From NCBI GenBank assembly GCA_965153455.1, contig OZ234493.1:4340001-4404000 (forward strand): a stretch of DNA of 64,000 nucleotides, read 5' to 3'. Position 1 is the first letter of the stretch. Each line of letters begins with the position of its first letter. The position numbers were made by a program, and so were the translations under genes. Positions 46,078 through 58,857 of the stretch are shown here, one piece after another. The notes beneath the pieces are model-generated. The model was given only the letters and a program-made list of their open reading frames with translations. It was not told the DNA's origin and ran no database searches. Source of the stretch: Sphagnum compactum (lineage: Eukaryota; Bryophyta; Sphagnopsida; Sphagnales).

Positions 46078-49000
46078 ATGGTACTGAACATTGAAGGGGA
46101 AATGGAGGGAACGCATATTGAAAGTGATGGCTTCCATCTACATTTTCAGGCTCCTAAGCAGTTACATCGCAGAAAGGTCATCATTGACACAGATCCTGGC
46201 ATTGGTATATTCCATGTTGCCCAAATAATATCGTCTTTTTGTTTGTTTATTCAATATGCTTTGCTGTATTGTTCAAGGGTGTATAAGGATTTATGCTTAC
46301 AATTTTCCTATGAAAGTTAGCTGCTGATATCCAGCACCAGTTTTGGATCTGGTTCAATTTAAGATTGGTTGGTGATGAGGTTTTGACATCAGTGCCATGT
46401 GCAGTGAGTTATTGCAGATTTGAGTTGTTTACAAGTAGTACAATTGATCAACTTACAGAACTAAAGAATTGGTCAAAATGGCAAAGCCTTTGAACCCAAC
46501 AGTTTGGGAGTCAGTTTGTTCTATGTTGATGGTTTGCATTAAGCACATGTTGAATTTTTCATCTGCAGTAGACAAACAAAGATATCACACGACGGGTCTT
46601 TAGAGCAGATGACAGCAGTTGTGTAACAGTTGGTGTCCTTCTGTGTTGTGAAGGTTTTCACTGGTAAAAGGGTTTGCAGTAGAATCGTCTGGTTATAGCA
46701 TAAGATTCAGACCTCTAGGGCTTCTGCTATGATCAATCTAATGGGGCCAGGGTTGCTCATGGGCAGATGACATGATGGCTATTTTCATGGCTTTTCAGTC
46801 GCAGGACATTGAGGTCATAGGGCTCACCACCGTCTTTGGCAATGTGGACACTCCTATGTGTACAATAAATGCTCTACACTTGGTAAGCATCTTCTTGTTT
46901 TATGTTGACAACAGTCTAATTTGTTGACAGAAAACAATGCTGCAACGATTTGACGCTTTGGTGAGTTAACTATAGATTGCACTGTAGGATCTTCAGGATA
47001 AAAGTTAAGTCATCAGCCAGTTAAGGAAAACTGCAGATGGGCCATTGCCATTTGTCTTTCATGTGCCAACTGGAGAATTTTTGCTGTTTGATTGTGAGGT
47101 TTTGGCAGTGTGAGGTGGCTGGTTTTCCTACAGTGCCAGTTGCAGAGGGCAGCCTTGTAACATTGAAGGTTGGCTCCGTCTTCCTACACCTCTACTTTCA
47201 TCAGGCAAGTTGCAAGCTATTCTCCAGATCCATGCTTCACCAGTGTCTAACAGCACTTGCTTGGGAAACAGGGAACGCTTCCACGAATTGCAGACTTTGT
47301 CCATGGTGCAGATGGGCTTGGTAACACATTTCAAGCCAAACCCAAGGGCTTTAAATCAGAGAGTAATGCATCAGATTTTCTGATTCAGAAGGTTGCAGAA
47401 TTTCCAAATGAAGTCACAGTTGTTGCTTTGGGACCCCTCACCAACATTGCTGAGGTCAGGCCTCCTGTTGCATATCTGGGGCATACTGTGTTTTGTTAAC
47501 CTCATGAGTACTGTACTCTGATCCTATACACTTCCAAAATCTTTGAGTTGCTATGAAGACTCCTGGTGTGCTATGAGGGCTTCAGTTAATTGAAACCTCC
47601 ATACCACTTCTGCTATATATAATTTTCTGCTCTCCTCAAGAATGTTGCTGGTGTTTGTGATCTGAAACAGGCCATTCAGAAGGACCCAACCTTTGCCAAC
47701 AATTTAGCTCAATTGGTGGTCCTTGGCGGCTCCTTTTTTGCATCTGGAAATGTCAATCCTCCAGCTGAAGCCAATGTAACATAAACATTCAGCTTTAATA
47801 CATATGCACTTTCTTTGTTGGGATTTCCTTTTCAAGCTCAGGATGGTGTCAAAAGTGCAGGGAACTTCTCATCATAGAGGTTTTAGTGTTTCCTTGGGAG
47901 GTGCAAACAGTCTTAGGTTCCTGCAAAGGGCAGTTTTATGGAACAAATTCTTGGTTATACTGCAGGTGAGTGGAGGCAGTCAAGTAATCATATCAGCATC
48001 TTTCTCCAGATTTGACTTATCCTCAAAGTGTCTAGCCATTTCCAGTACCAATTGCACCTGCATTGATTAACAAGGAAGTATCCATTCTATACCAGACAAC
48101 TTATAGTGTGTTGTGTTGCAGATCTATTGTGATCCTGAGGCTGCAGATATTGTATTTACTAGTGGTGCAAACACTGTTGTGATTGGCTTAAATTTGACCA
48201 CCCAAGTGATTTTCACTGGTAAGTTCTGTTTCCACCTGAATCAGAGATTTGATGTTTCATTTCTTGTTTTGTGTACCTTTATAATCCAGTGGAAAGTTGC
48301 TGTCTAGTGTCATTGTGGTTGGGTTGTTGTCATATGGTTTCCCTAGAATTAAGGTTGATCATATATGAATCTGATTCAGCCTGTTTGCAACTAAGAATTT
48401 GCACTCAGTAGAGCTTTGGTGTGGAAGCAGCCACCCACCAAGTGGCTTGTCCACCCTAGAAAGAGGTACTGGAGTATGGTAAGGTTGAGAGGCAGAGACA
48501 TATTTGAATACTCTTTTCTGCAGATGAGGATGACACGAGGTTCCTCTTCGTTGATTGCTACCTACCATGGCTGAATATGCACTGAAGACAGTAAAAAAAA
48601 TTTGTGCTAGAGAAACCTGTCATAGAAATAAGGATGCACAAGCAAACTCTTTGGTGTATCTACTTTTCATCATGTACAACTTGTAGTGTTGGTGGGTTGA
48701 ATTCTCAGTGGGGTTGCTTGTTCCTTTCAAGAGCAGCCGGTGACCTGCAGGAGATAAGGGATTCGAAAGGAAGAAATGCGGCATATTTATATGAGTGTTG
48801 TCAGTTCTACAAGGCATGGCATATAAAATCAGATCATTTGGATGGTGAGCCAAAGTGCTAGTTCCTATCCTCATGCACATTTTGTCATCATGCTATTACA
48901 GTAACCCCAGACTTGTGTGTGCACATCTGAACCCTGCATATGCCATCCCATTCCCCAGTCATTTTTGGTTTGGGATGAGAAACAAGACCCAGTTTTGTAG

Positions 49001-49631
49001 ACCGGGCTCCTCTGCACAATTGGACAATAACAAAGAAATCTATCCTTCTGCTCCTTGCAATCAGGCAGATCCCTGAGGCTGTTAGATTCTTTCAATCAGA
49101 CGGTTTTCAAAGTAGGCACAATTCCAACAGGGGTCCACATAATGTTTGTGGAGTTGTTGTAAATTGTCAGGGATTTTCCTCCATGATCCTACTTGCATGG
49201 CTGCACTGCTCGACCCCTCTCTTTTCACTTACAAAACAGGAGCGTTGCGGGTTGAGACGAAGGGGATCTGTGTGGGACATACTCTTCTTGATATGGGATT
49301 AAAAAAGTATTTCTTTAATACCTTGTTTGTGTTAGTCTCTCTTGAATTTTCCAAACATGCCTTTGACAACTCAATAATTGATGAGATTCCAGTAGTGATG
49401 ATTCAGTGACATTTGGTTCTGAAGTACAAAGTTGGCAAAGGTGTATATAAGCCAGCCACAGATGAAGAATTAGATGATATTGCTGCCAAAAGGCTGATGG
49501 ATTTGTTGGATGGTGGGAACAGTTGGGTGGGCGAGAATCCCTGGATTGGTCAACCACCCGTCAAAGTTGGTTGGACTGTTGATGTGGAGGGTGTGAAAGC
49601 ACTTGTGAAAAGCCTGTTGTGCAGGCCATAA
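46078..49631 (+). CDS. URH1: Nucleoside hydrolase, URH1 type, 9 exons
   Basis: This is a cytosolic calcium-dependent ribohydrolase splitting uridine (and inosine or xanthosine) to base and ribose for nucleotide salvage. Exons: 46078-46204, 46767-46882, 47109-47168, 47272-47454, 47671-47775, 48122-48218, 48737-48844, 49171-49306 and 49523-49631, in phase, 346 residues (Arabidopsis URH1 is about 336). The active-site motif DTDPGIDD spans the first junction at residues 37-44; Asp39, Asp43 and Asp44 are the expected Ca/ribose ligands. GLTTVFGN, ALGPLTN, VVLGGSFF, NPPAEAN and DPEAADIVFTSGA follow. HDP at 270-272 supplies the C-terminal ligand Asp. The protein ends in WTVDVEGVKALVKSLL. The start is the first ATG; an acceptor at 46149 could replace the first 24 codons if the leader splices there. 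The end of the last intron is open and coding-like; an acceptor at 49492 would add ten residues in frame. Confidence 0.93.
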
Positions 49632-50370
49632 TGGAAACTGTTGAATTGATTGCTGTCATCCTATTCTATTACATGCATCTGTAATGAATAATTATTGACA
49701 TTCTGGCCAAAATAATTTGGGAAGTTTACGCTCTACAGCAGATTGATTACTGTTGTTGTCTCACTAGGATTGTGATCTTGATTTGACATGAAGATTAGAT
49801 TTCTGCTGTGACCACAGATATTGATTCTTTCTATTGATTCCCTTCTGGTCATATTTGTCCATGTTCTTGCTGCCCATTATTGCATCCACTCGTTGATTAT
49901 AGCTGCATCAACAAGCCAACTTGCTAGCATTTGGCTTATTATGTAGAGAGGCCAGAGAGCTCACAGAACAAACCTGACATCTTTATTCAGTAGGTTCATG
50001 ATTCTGTGATGAGAGGGCTTTGCTGATGTCTCATGTCTTTATTCTGGGCACAGGTGAAACAGATGAAACTGAGGTTCATTCTCACATTTTAAGAAAGGTA
50101 AGTAATTGTGCCTTGTGTGAAGATGAAGTTGGTGTAACAGCAGAAGGATTACGGATGGAAGTGTCAGGGGTGGGCGAGAGAGTATGCACAGTTAACAACA
50201 ATTGGGCACCAAATGAACTTCCATTGTTCATATGGGAGCAGTGTGTACTGGTCTTGTAAGCTTCATACATTCCAACCCTTCTCTTCATTGGGAGGCTCTT
50301 TGTCATGCAGATCATTATTCTTTATGGGTATGTGGAGAATGAGCATTACTCATAGTAAAATGAATCGAGC
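49632..50370. other. 3' flank of the nucleoside hydrolase
   Basis: Likely contains the 3' UTR. No gene recognised. Confidence 0.4.
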
Positions 50371-50640
50371 CTTAGTTGTTCCTGTTGTTTGCAATGATGA
50401 GGGCTGCTCCTGGGAAGAAACTGGTTCATCGTGGGTCACATTGTTGTTCCTGATGTTTGCGATGATGAAGTCTGGTCCAAGGAAGAAAATTGTGAACATT
50501 TGATTTGAGCCTTAGTTGTTCCTGGTGTTTTTCATGATGATGGATGGTCCTGGGAAGAAACTGGTGAACATTGAGCCTTAGTTGTTCTGGATGGTTGTGA
50601 TGGTGTTGGATGGTTCCCAGAAGAAACTTATGAATAGTAA
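50371..50640. repeat. Four-copy tandem repeat, about 70-bp period
   Basis: A unit with 'ttagttgttcctg', then 'atgatg', 'tggtcctgggaagaaactgg' and 'tgaaca' occurs about four times between 50371 and 50640 with small changes and indels. Confidence 0.8.
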
Positions 50641-51057
50641 CATTCGAGGGTTTTGACTTTCCTTGGTAGTATGTGTGTTCGTGTTCTATTGCAGGTTGTT
50701 GACACAAATTTGTGATGCAATAAATGATTTTAGTAGATTGCTCTCCTCAGGCCCCTCGGTGAAATGAGATTTTTCCCAAGACTCCCAAAAGTCCTCTCCT
50801 GAAATTGGGCCTATTTGGAAGGCATGGAGCATGAGAGCGCACATGACAGCATTTTTTTCATATAGAACAAATTGAAGGCATTTTATCACTGATGCTCAGC
50901 TGTAAGCTAATTCTCAAGAGGGTGAGTTGGGAAGAAAAACCAAATTTACGTGAACTTGCCAGATTTCTCAAGAATTGATTGCAGAGCCCTGCTGAACATG
51001 GAAAGCAGTCCAAGCCACTGAGCCATCACTACATATAAAGTGTTTTGAGGGGCCATA

Positions 51058-51215
51058 CATTACATATAGTAAAGGAAGAAAGTAGCTTCCCCTTAATCCG
51101 GACGGACAGTAATTAAATATAGCTACGGACAGTAACTAAATATAGCGAGGACGTCAGAAGCTTCCTCTGAATCCGTCCCGTCATCCAACCGGACGGACAT
51201 TTCATCCATCCCGTC
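51058..51215. repeat. Dispersed repeat, copy 2, with internal duplication
   Basis: Shares 'acattacatatagtaaa' and a 'gaagcttcctctgaatccgt' block with the copy near 42635-42712. Between them a 23-bp unit containing 'cggacagtaa' and 'taaatatagc' is duplicated in tandem. Confidence 0.7.
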
Positions 51216-51596
51216 ATGATTACGTATTTATACATGTATTTTCTACGTCGACATTTTCGTAAGTACGCGTACATTGGTATACATCCCTACCGTATGTGCG
51301 AGAGATCGAGCGCAGAACGCGCGAGAGAGCGAGAGTGAGAGTCTGTTGCCGGATGACAATCGTGCGGCGTTGAGGTCGGAATGATCTCGATTCTGTGGTA
51401 CAGCAGCAGTTTCAATGGGTCGCAGCTGCAGGAGAATGAGGAGAATTTGAGGGTTTGCAGGAATCTTATTCGGCTGCTTCAACAAAATTGTGAATTTTGT
51501 TGTTGTTGGGTGTTTGTCTGAATCTGATGATGTCTGGAGAGAGATAGAGATGAACATCCGCCAAGAGTCGAGGACAAGGTGATGGACAATCCCCGA

Positions 51597-51598
<2 letters not shown>

Positions 51599-51648
<50 letters not shown>
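51599..51648. repeat. (GA)n microsatellite
   Basis: An uninterrupted GA run of about 24 units. The Ser-Leu repeat frames read across it on the minus strand are a consequence of the microsatellite. Confidence 0.95.
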
Positions 51649-51649
<1 letters not shown>

Positions 51650-51650
<1 letters not shown>

Positions 51651-54600
51651 GATGGACATCTGCGCGAGGAGGACAGGCTAGAGTTTTAGATACATGCAAG
51701 AGAGATCAACTGGGTACTGAAGAGCAACTGCAGGATTTATAGTAGAGAGCTCCCTCGCTCGCTCGCTCGATGGAGGAGGAAAAACGGGCCTTGAAGAAGG
51801 AGAGATGGGTCTTGAAGGAGGAGAGATGGCGCGAGTGATGGATTTGGAAGTAGTAGAGGGTCAATACCCTACCTAGATGTATTTGATTAGGGGGAGCTAT
51901 TTCATTAGATGCATTTTCAAGGGGAATGGGAGATGTATGTACCGTCAAATACACACACCTGTGCATTAGGCACGGGGTTCAAACTAGTCTAGTTATACTT
52001 CACTTGCAAGACTTTGAAATATTGAAGATGAAGCTCTGAAATATTCAAATGGGGGTTGCAATTTGGTGCACCCATCTTCTGATATAATTAACATATTTTG
52101 ACTGAATCTTTTGATTATCAATTGCATGTATGGTATTCATTGATGGGTTTTGACTATTATTATTATTATGGTAGTGTCGGGTAGAGTTGCAAGATTTTCT
52201 TTCACTGAGTTGGAAACTGAACTAACTTTTCCATGGAAATTGCCCATTAATCAAAAGCCAGAATGATTGGTTAAAAGGGACACACGAAGAAATACTTTCA
52301 AAGCAGTGCTTTTTTTTTGGGGGTGAAATATTGCCACTTTATGACAAGAAAAAGGGGCTGTGGACCCTAGAGGGATGTTTTTTGGAGAAAAATGGCACAA
52401 CATCCATTGCACCGACAATGAAATACCCCACTTTCCTTGACTTTCTTCAAAAGTGGAGATGATGAATGGAGGAACTTTCATAGATAAGGGAAGACATAAC
52501 AGTCGGTGTATGAATAGTTTTCCATAGTCCTTGTTCCACCCAATTGCAAGAGGAAATCAAAAAACAAATATTCGACAAAAGAAAATGTGGTGAATAGTGT
52601 TATGGTAACTTTGGCCCATTTGATTGTGGGTGGACAAGAAACATTCTTTCATTGGGTTCATGTCTCACTTTTAACCATGGTGGGTAGTTTTGTTTTTTTA
52701 CCTACTATGCAATAAAATAAAACAAGCTAACAAAGGTCCCTAGTTGTGTATTGAATTTAAAAGGAACCTTTCATTGCAGTTCCAACATCATTTTTGTTTT
52801 TATGGAACCTCTGGTGCAGTCTTGAGACCAATTCGTTGGATTTCACAAAGAATTAAAACCTGGTTCAATTTAAGACCAAGTTTGGATTCATCTCCATTCC
52901 ACACAATTAAACCAAAAAAGATTATGTAACATTAATTGGTTCAACGAATGCACATAATTCAAGATAAAAGTCATATAAAATTTATTATTTACAATCAATC
53001 AAATGCACTAACTTGTCTAAAATGTAATGTCAAGTTTATAAATTTTTAAAATGAAATTATATTTATGTAAATATACGGAACTTATTTAAAAAATAAATAA
53101 GTCCTAGTTGTTGAAGTTCTAATTCAATTTTGTAAAAAATTTGATTCCTCAATCAAGTTCCAATGATTATTCCAAAATAATTTGAAAACTTTGATCTGAA
53201 CACCCTAAAACTTGACCTATAACCTTAATCTCTAAAAATCCCAAAACCTGCCAACATTGGTCCCTACTTCAACTTAGCAACCTACTTGCCCTTGTTTAAC
53301 ACACTAATCACCTACTTGCCATATAGAGGGTTACATGTAGGGAAGTTATCTATGAATGCCTTACTTCCACCCTATTTACCTATTAATCACCTTTGTACCC
53401 CAACCTACTTGTTAATCATTTACATGCCGTAACTTACTTAATAATCACCTACTTGATTCAACCTACTTGTGATTGTCTTAAAAACAACATGCTTCATATG
53501 GTTGGTGGCTCATGCCCATATATTGTCTCATTCCTTTTACATGCCTTTACTTCCTTATTAACCACATGTATGACCTTACTTATGTGTAGGGGAAGGCTAG
53601 CTTTCGAGGGCTTCCCCTAATCCGAAATTCATAGCCTCAAGGGTGTAGGCTTGAAAATTAAGGGAGGCTTGTTGCGTCATGGATCAAATGTCAAACATCA
53701 AGAACTAGAGGGTACTCATGTTTGTTGAAATTTAGAAGGTGTTCAAATATAGGGTCTCCATTGCCGTTGCAAGCCTCATGCTTGCTGTTTAAAGTTCCAA
53801 GCTTGTCCATCACATCATATTTATGAGATCAATACAACCAACTCTTGTCAAGTACGAGGGGGTTTTGGGGCTTTTAATCAAGGGGTTTTTCCCTCAATTT
53901 TCTGTTTTAAAAATATTAGCAAAAGTTTCCAAAAAGTTAGCAAAATTAGTTGAATGTACAATAGAAAAACAAAAGAATTCCAAAAAAAAAAATTTGGGTG
54001 AAAAAATGACAAAATTTGTCAAAGAAAATAGCGCTAATTGTACCTAGTGTGGCTTGTGCCATTGAGCACATATTGTGATATATTGTTATTCAACATTCAA
54101 TAACTTTGGCACCATGGGTCTAAAAAATATGACACCACCTTGGTGCACCTGTATTCATTGAAGCTTTTCCAATGGTATCAAGACCACACCCCCAAATCTC
54201 TAAAATTTTAATTCTGAAAATTTATTGAAAATTGAGTGAAAACCATACTCAAAATTCAATAATCCTCATGCATTCGAAACCTAAACATTACAAAATCACC
54301 TCAGTGCACACCTACCCATCAAAGAGCTTTTTAGTGATACCAAGAACACAACCTTGGTTTGGTAAATCCCAATGTGACAAAACAAACAAATACAAACTAC
54401 CTTCCTTAATAGTAGGATAAAAAATGTTGATCATGAAGATGAATGTGAGTACACACAAAATGAATAGCCAACAACAACAAAATGGCCATCCACAGGCTTG
54501 TTTGAAATGGATCTATGTGGAACAATTTATCTAAATGCCATTAGGTACTTTAGCTCCTAGTGTTGCTTGTTTTCTTTAATGTTTTATTTGACACCATCCA

Positions 54601-55797
54601 AAATGTGTTCTAGATAAATGGACATAATTTTTCATATTTGAAAATTTCGATTTGTTCGAAGTACTATTATTGCTCTTCAATAGAAGACAATTCTACATAA
54701 TAAATTACTTGAACAAGGTTCAGGGTATGTAGATTATTGGCGTGGGAGGGGGACAATCCTTACAGCATGTTCATTCTTATCAAATAATTATGCTTTAATA
54801 ATACATAATAATAAACCATAATAAAATCCAAGTAGTTTTACAGTTGAAGGCTTATGATTTTAAGGTTATCAACATATATACGATTTACCACAACAAGAGG
54901 TTTAATCTTGTCAAATCAAATGAAATCCATCAAGGTGGATACATTATTGTGGATGGTAGAACATGCAATATATTCATGATTATGTCGAACCTTCACTATG
55001 GAGTATGCTAGAATGTGCAATACTTGCATAGATATTCATAGACTTCATTCAAAGTTATGCATAATGATATTTCACTTTCTTGTCATTGGTCCTTGAACTA
55101 TTTTGATACATTAACAAGCTTTAAATCCAAGCTTTCAATCCTATTTGGCAAACATTGATGAAAATAATATATATGAAACATTATGTTGTAGGGGAGGTTC
55201 CCGTCTGAGTGCCTTCTTCAAAGGGAGGGGCACTTGAGGGTGTGAGCCTGAGGGTGTTCCCAAACCTCAGGAAAACACACGAGTACAAGAACCCTCCCCT
55301 TCTGTAAACAACTCTTTTATTTCCTCCCTTCTTTCTCATTTCGGAGAAAACAATTATTTCAATGGGAACATGAGAACATATAAAATTGGGGGAGCTCCCC
55401 AAGCGTAACGCACTAAGGTTCTTCTGCTGGGGAAATGCCTCAAAATACACACACCCAAATAAAGAGGGAGTTGCTTACGTTGTGATTGGATCATCCTTAA
55501 GATCATCACATGACCTTGGTTGTGTTATAAATGTTACATTAAAATCTCCACTTTATTGTATTTTTTAATAGTTGGATGGAACAACATGATGATGATGATG
55601 ATTGAAGTGTCACATAAACAACTTAAGAGTTTATGCAAGATTAAACAGTTCTAAATAAAATATCAGAGGTGCAGACAACTGAAACTTAAAAGGCAACACA
55701 TGGCCATTTTTCAAGCGCATAGAAGAAGAGTTTGCACAATCATCATACAAATATTCCTTTAGTTATAAAAGTGTTATTTGCAATGAAAATGTCTAAT
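51650..55797. other. Spacer with degenerate repeats, no gene seen
   Basis: No convincing coding frame over about 4 kb. It includes a (GCTC)n run near 51750, a repeat block near 52615-52700 that recurs near 56715-56800, and a degenerate 'aatcacctacttg' repeat at about 53265-53470. Short GC-richer blocks near 53586-53640 and 55190-55450 may be transposon ends. Confidence 0.45.
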
Positions 55798-55855
55798 GAG
55801 ATTTCTTCATTTAATGCGAGTAGACTGAGATTTCTTCATTTAATGCGAGTAGACT
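55798..55855. repeat. Perfect 29-bp tandem duplication
   Basis: The 29-base unit starting 'gagatttcttcatttaatgc' is present twice back to back (55798-55826 and 55827-55855) without a mismatch, so it is recent. Confidence 0.95.
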
Positions 55856-56268
55856 GTTTTAGTTTGAGACATTCATTTGCAGTCTCTAAGCAATTGTTCC
55901 ACTATGCAATTTGACAAAGCCTACGAATCACAATTTGAGGGTGACAAGTTTAATTGCATGTTGAGAACCCTAAATATTAGAAACACAAGATTCGAAGTTT
56001 TTGAAAAGATATCTGAAGCACAAAATCTCAAGAAAAAAACTTCACATGTAAATTTTTTTTCAGTTGCTTGAAAAGAGCAAAGATTGCATGTAGAAGACAA
56101 ATCTCTCCTGTGCCAAAACATGGCAAACTTTACAACAGGACAGATTTAACTTGACCTAAGGTGCAGCTTGACATCAAGTCAACAATTTAAATCGCGTTCA
56201 TGCACAACTGACTCAAGATAGTTCCATCCATAGCTGTAGTGGTATTGCGAGGAAGAGGTATGGGTTGA

Positions 56269-56358
56269 TGAGCCCACACAAGACAACACAAAAGAAAATC
56301 AAGCATCCCCGTGGGTTGAGCCCACACAAGACAACACAAAAGGAAATCAAGCATCCCC
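56269..56358. repeat. Two-copy tandem repeat, 48-bp period
   Basis: The 42-base block starting 'tgagcccacacaagacaaca' occurs at 56269 and 56317 with a single mismatch seen, separated by six bases. Confidence 0.93.
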
Positions 56359-56713
56359 TTCCTTCTTGTACGTGTTTACTAACACAGAAAAACCCGTGTT
56401 GTAAAAGTGGGGATGATAATGAGCCCCGAAAGAAACTTCATAGATTACAGAAAGTAGTATATAAAGAAACAAAAAATGATTGTTTTTTGCATATTGACAC
56501 TGATAACGCGCCTTCTTTTTGTATGACTCACAAATCAAAGATACCCCCGACCCGGAGGATGGGAGATTCATTTTGGGCGAGTGATAAAGTTTTTAGTCTC
56601 CTTTCTGGGAAAAGGGAAGGAAATAGAGGGGGGCCGGGGTTGTGAAAAGAAGGGAAATGTGTTTCATTTTATTTGAAATGGAACTTATAGACACCAGCTC
56701 ACCATGAGGGAGG

Positions 56714-56738
56714 GATGGATGGATGGATGGATGGATGG
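56714..56738. repeat. (ATGG)n microsatellite
   Basis: About six ATGG units in tandem within noncoding sequence, directly upstream of the second copy of the repeat block described at 52615. Confidence 0.9.
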
Positions 56739-56929
56739 TGTGTGGACATGAAACACTTTTCCATTGGGTTCGAGTTCCCTTGCTAACCATGGTGGTTAGC
56801 TCAGCTCAGGGTTTTGATTCGATTACCTACCTACTAACAATCCACTTAGCTCTTCCACCTAAGTATTAACAATCTACATGCATCTATTCACCTAGTATAT
56901 CACCTATTGTCCTACCTATTTACCTAGAG

Positions 56930-57240
56930 AGAGAACCTCTCTTGTTAAAGGATGGGTTACCAAGGTGGGAAGCCAATGTGAACTCAAATTTGGGTTCATC
57001 CATGTGAGTCATAATAGAGGCTTCCAAATGGATTGATTGGTGTGGTAGTGTGGTTGCTTGCTTCATTTCTACTCACCTAGTAGCCCACCTATTATTTCCT
57101 ACCTACTTACCTACAGAACTTTTAGAGGATGGGTCACCACAGTGGAATCCAATGTGAAGAACTCCATTGAGGTTCATCCATAACACAGAGGCTTCCAATG
57201 AAGTGGTGAGCTTGGTGGCTGTTGGTTTCACTCTGGGCCT
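56930..57240. repeat. Imperfect tandem duplication, about 180-bp period
   Basis: Blocks 'aggatgggttaccaaggtgg' (copy 1) and 'aggatgggtcaccacagtgg' (copy 2), each followed by 'aatgtgaa', 'ggttcatcca' and 'agaggcttccaa', mark two copies of a noncoding unit, each preceded by 'cctacc...ttacct' stretches. Confidence 0.75.
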
Positions 57241-57789
57241 AGAATGGGGATATTGGTGAGTAAATTGGCAAACTTGTCTCCAGTGGTTCGAGGAAAAGTC
57301 TATTTGACAATGTCAACAAAAAAATTGAAAGAATCTTGATCGCAAAATCTGGCAAACTTGAAATTGCAAAAGTAAACATGAGCATGTGCAAGGAAGGAGG
57401 GAAATTTAATTTTTTTTAAAAATATATATATTTTTTATTTTTTCAGTTTTGTGATGCAGTCAAATTGGCGATTATCAACAAAGAAGATTTAAGCAAATTT
57501 GGCTGTAAACCAGTTATGAAAGTTTTTAAAAAAAAGAAAAGAATCCTTTTACATTTTGGCACCTGTTAGAACTTAGACCTGTTGCAGAAATCTCACAATT
57601 AAAATTTTTTTGGGGAGGAAATTTGGCAGATTAGGCCAAAATTTTCACAAAAATCCTTTTCATGTTTAGAAGAAATAAGAATTTTCAGGTTCAAAAAGAC
57701 GAAAAAATTCACCACAAAAACAAAAGAAACACTGGAAGGAAAGAGAAGAAACCAATCCAGAATCTCCCATCTCCACGACTGACTTATTG

Positions 57790-57960
57790 CAAGCGATCTA
57801 TTTTTGATATGGAAAAATACAGCCAATTTACTCTAAGCCAATCTTCTCTAAGCGATCAATTATTGATATGGAAAAATACAGCCAATCTATTACAAGCGGT
57901 CAATTATTGATGTGGAAAAATTCAGCCAACCTACTACAAGTGATTGATTTTTAACATGGA
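57790..57960. repeat. Tandem repeat, 44-bp period, about 3.5 copies
   Basis: Units with 'aagcgatcaattattgatat' followed by 'ggaaaaatacagccaat' and 'tacta' recur; two neighbouring copies are 44 bases apart and the first has a 16-base extension. Confidence 0.8.
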
Positions 57961-58588
57961 TAGGTTTTGAGATCTAGTTTGAGCTAACTTGACGTCCTGT
58001 AAATTCTCTCTATCTCTTTTTTTCCCCTCTTTTTTAGCCCTTTGTACATTTTCCTAATCTATGGTGTGTCTATCAATAAAGTTTTACAGGGTTTCATCAT
58101 CATAATCCAGAATCTTCTTTCTTCAATTAAATACAAAACTTTTGTTATTTTGAAATATGGAGAGAGTGTAGCTTATCATGTCGGTGCAACACGCAGGACT
58201 GCCCAAAGTTTCCTTCCTGAGAGAGAGATCACCTTGGGTAGGTAGGTGGGGTGTGTGGGTGAATTTTTGTTGCCATTTTGAATTTGGTTTTGGTGTTTTT
58301 TTGTCGGGGTTTTCCTGCATACTTGGCTTTGCAGAAAGACTGTGATTTTGATGCAATTGAGCTTTGTGGGTGGTGACAAAGATAACAACACACTCAGTAG
58401 TAGTAGTAGTAGTTGTTCTGTGTATTTTGGTTTGGATATTGACTTTGAAGCAATTTGTGTATTTGGGTAAGTCTTTGTTCTGTGATTTTGCATGTAGATT
58501 GTTTTCCATTCTGAGGTTGAAGAGGTATGGGTTGCTAAATTTGTTTTTGTGATCTCTAATTCTTATATTTGATATTCTGTTTGCTTTT

Positions 58589-58728
58589 GGGAGTAATTTG
58601 TGGTTGCAGGATCTGGTAAGTGAAAGACAAAAAGAATTCCCAGAGAATAATGATGATGGGAGTAATTTTTAGTTGCACAATCTGGTAAGGGGAAGGCAGA
58701 ATTTTTTCTGGAGAATTAATGATCATGA
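58589..58728 (+). repeat. 69-bp tandem duplication carrying two candidate splice donors
   Basis: Two copies begin 'gggagtaatttgtggttgca' (58589) and 'gggagtaatttttagttgca' (58658). Each contains ATCTG or its variant followed by GTAAG (donors at 58616 and 58685). They precede the first coding exon of the quinone oxidoreductase and probably lie in its leader; an acceptor-like 'cccaacag' ends at 58750. Confidence 0.7.
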
Positions 58729-58857
58729 TGCTGAATTTTGATCCCAACAGATGATCAAATAGCAGCACATGTAAGAAAAATACAAAGAGCACGAGATTGC
58801 AACTTCAGTTTCACAGCTTTGAAAGATTCATCTGAATTGGGACAAAACCAAAACAAA

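Noticed and set aside
48525-48540. Small exon of the nucleoside hydrolase starting after an AG at 48524
   Set aside because: It leaves a phase that leads to a stop or an insertion; joining 48218 directly to 48737 is in phase and matches the family.
51243-51699. Minus-strand frames with long Ser-Leu repeats
   Set aside because: They are translations of the (GA)n microsatellite.
56735-56825. tRNA-like arms ('gggttcgagttccc' and 'ggttagctcag')
   Set aside because: The T-arm-like piece precedes the D-arm-like piece and no acceptor stem can be formed; the block is a dispersed repeat.
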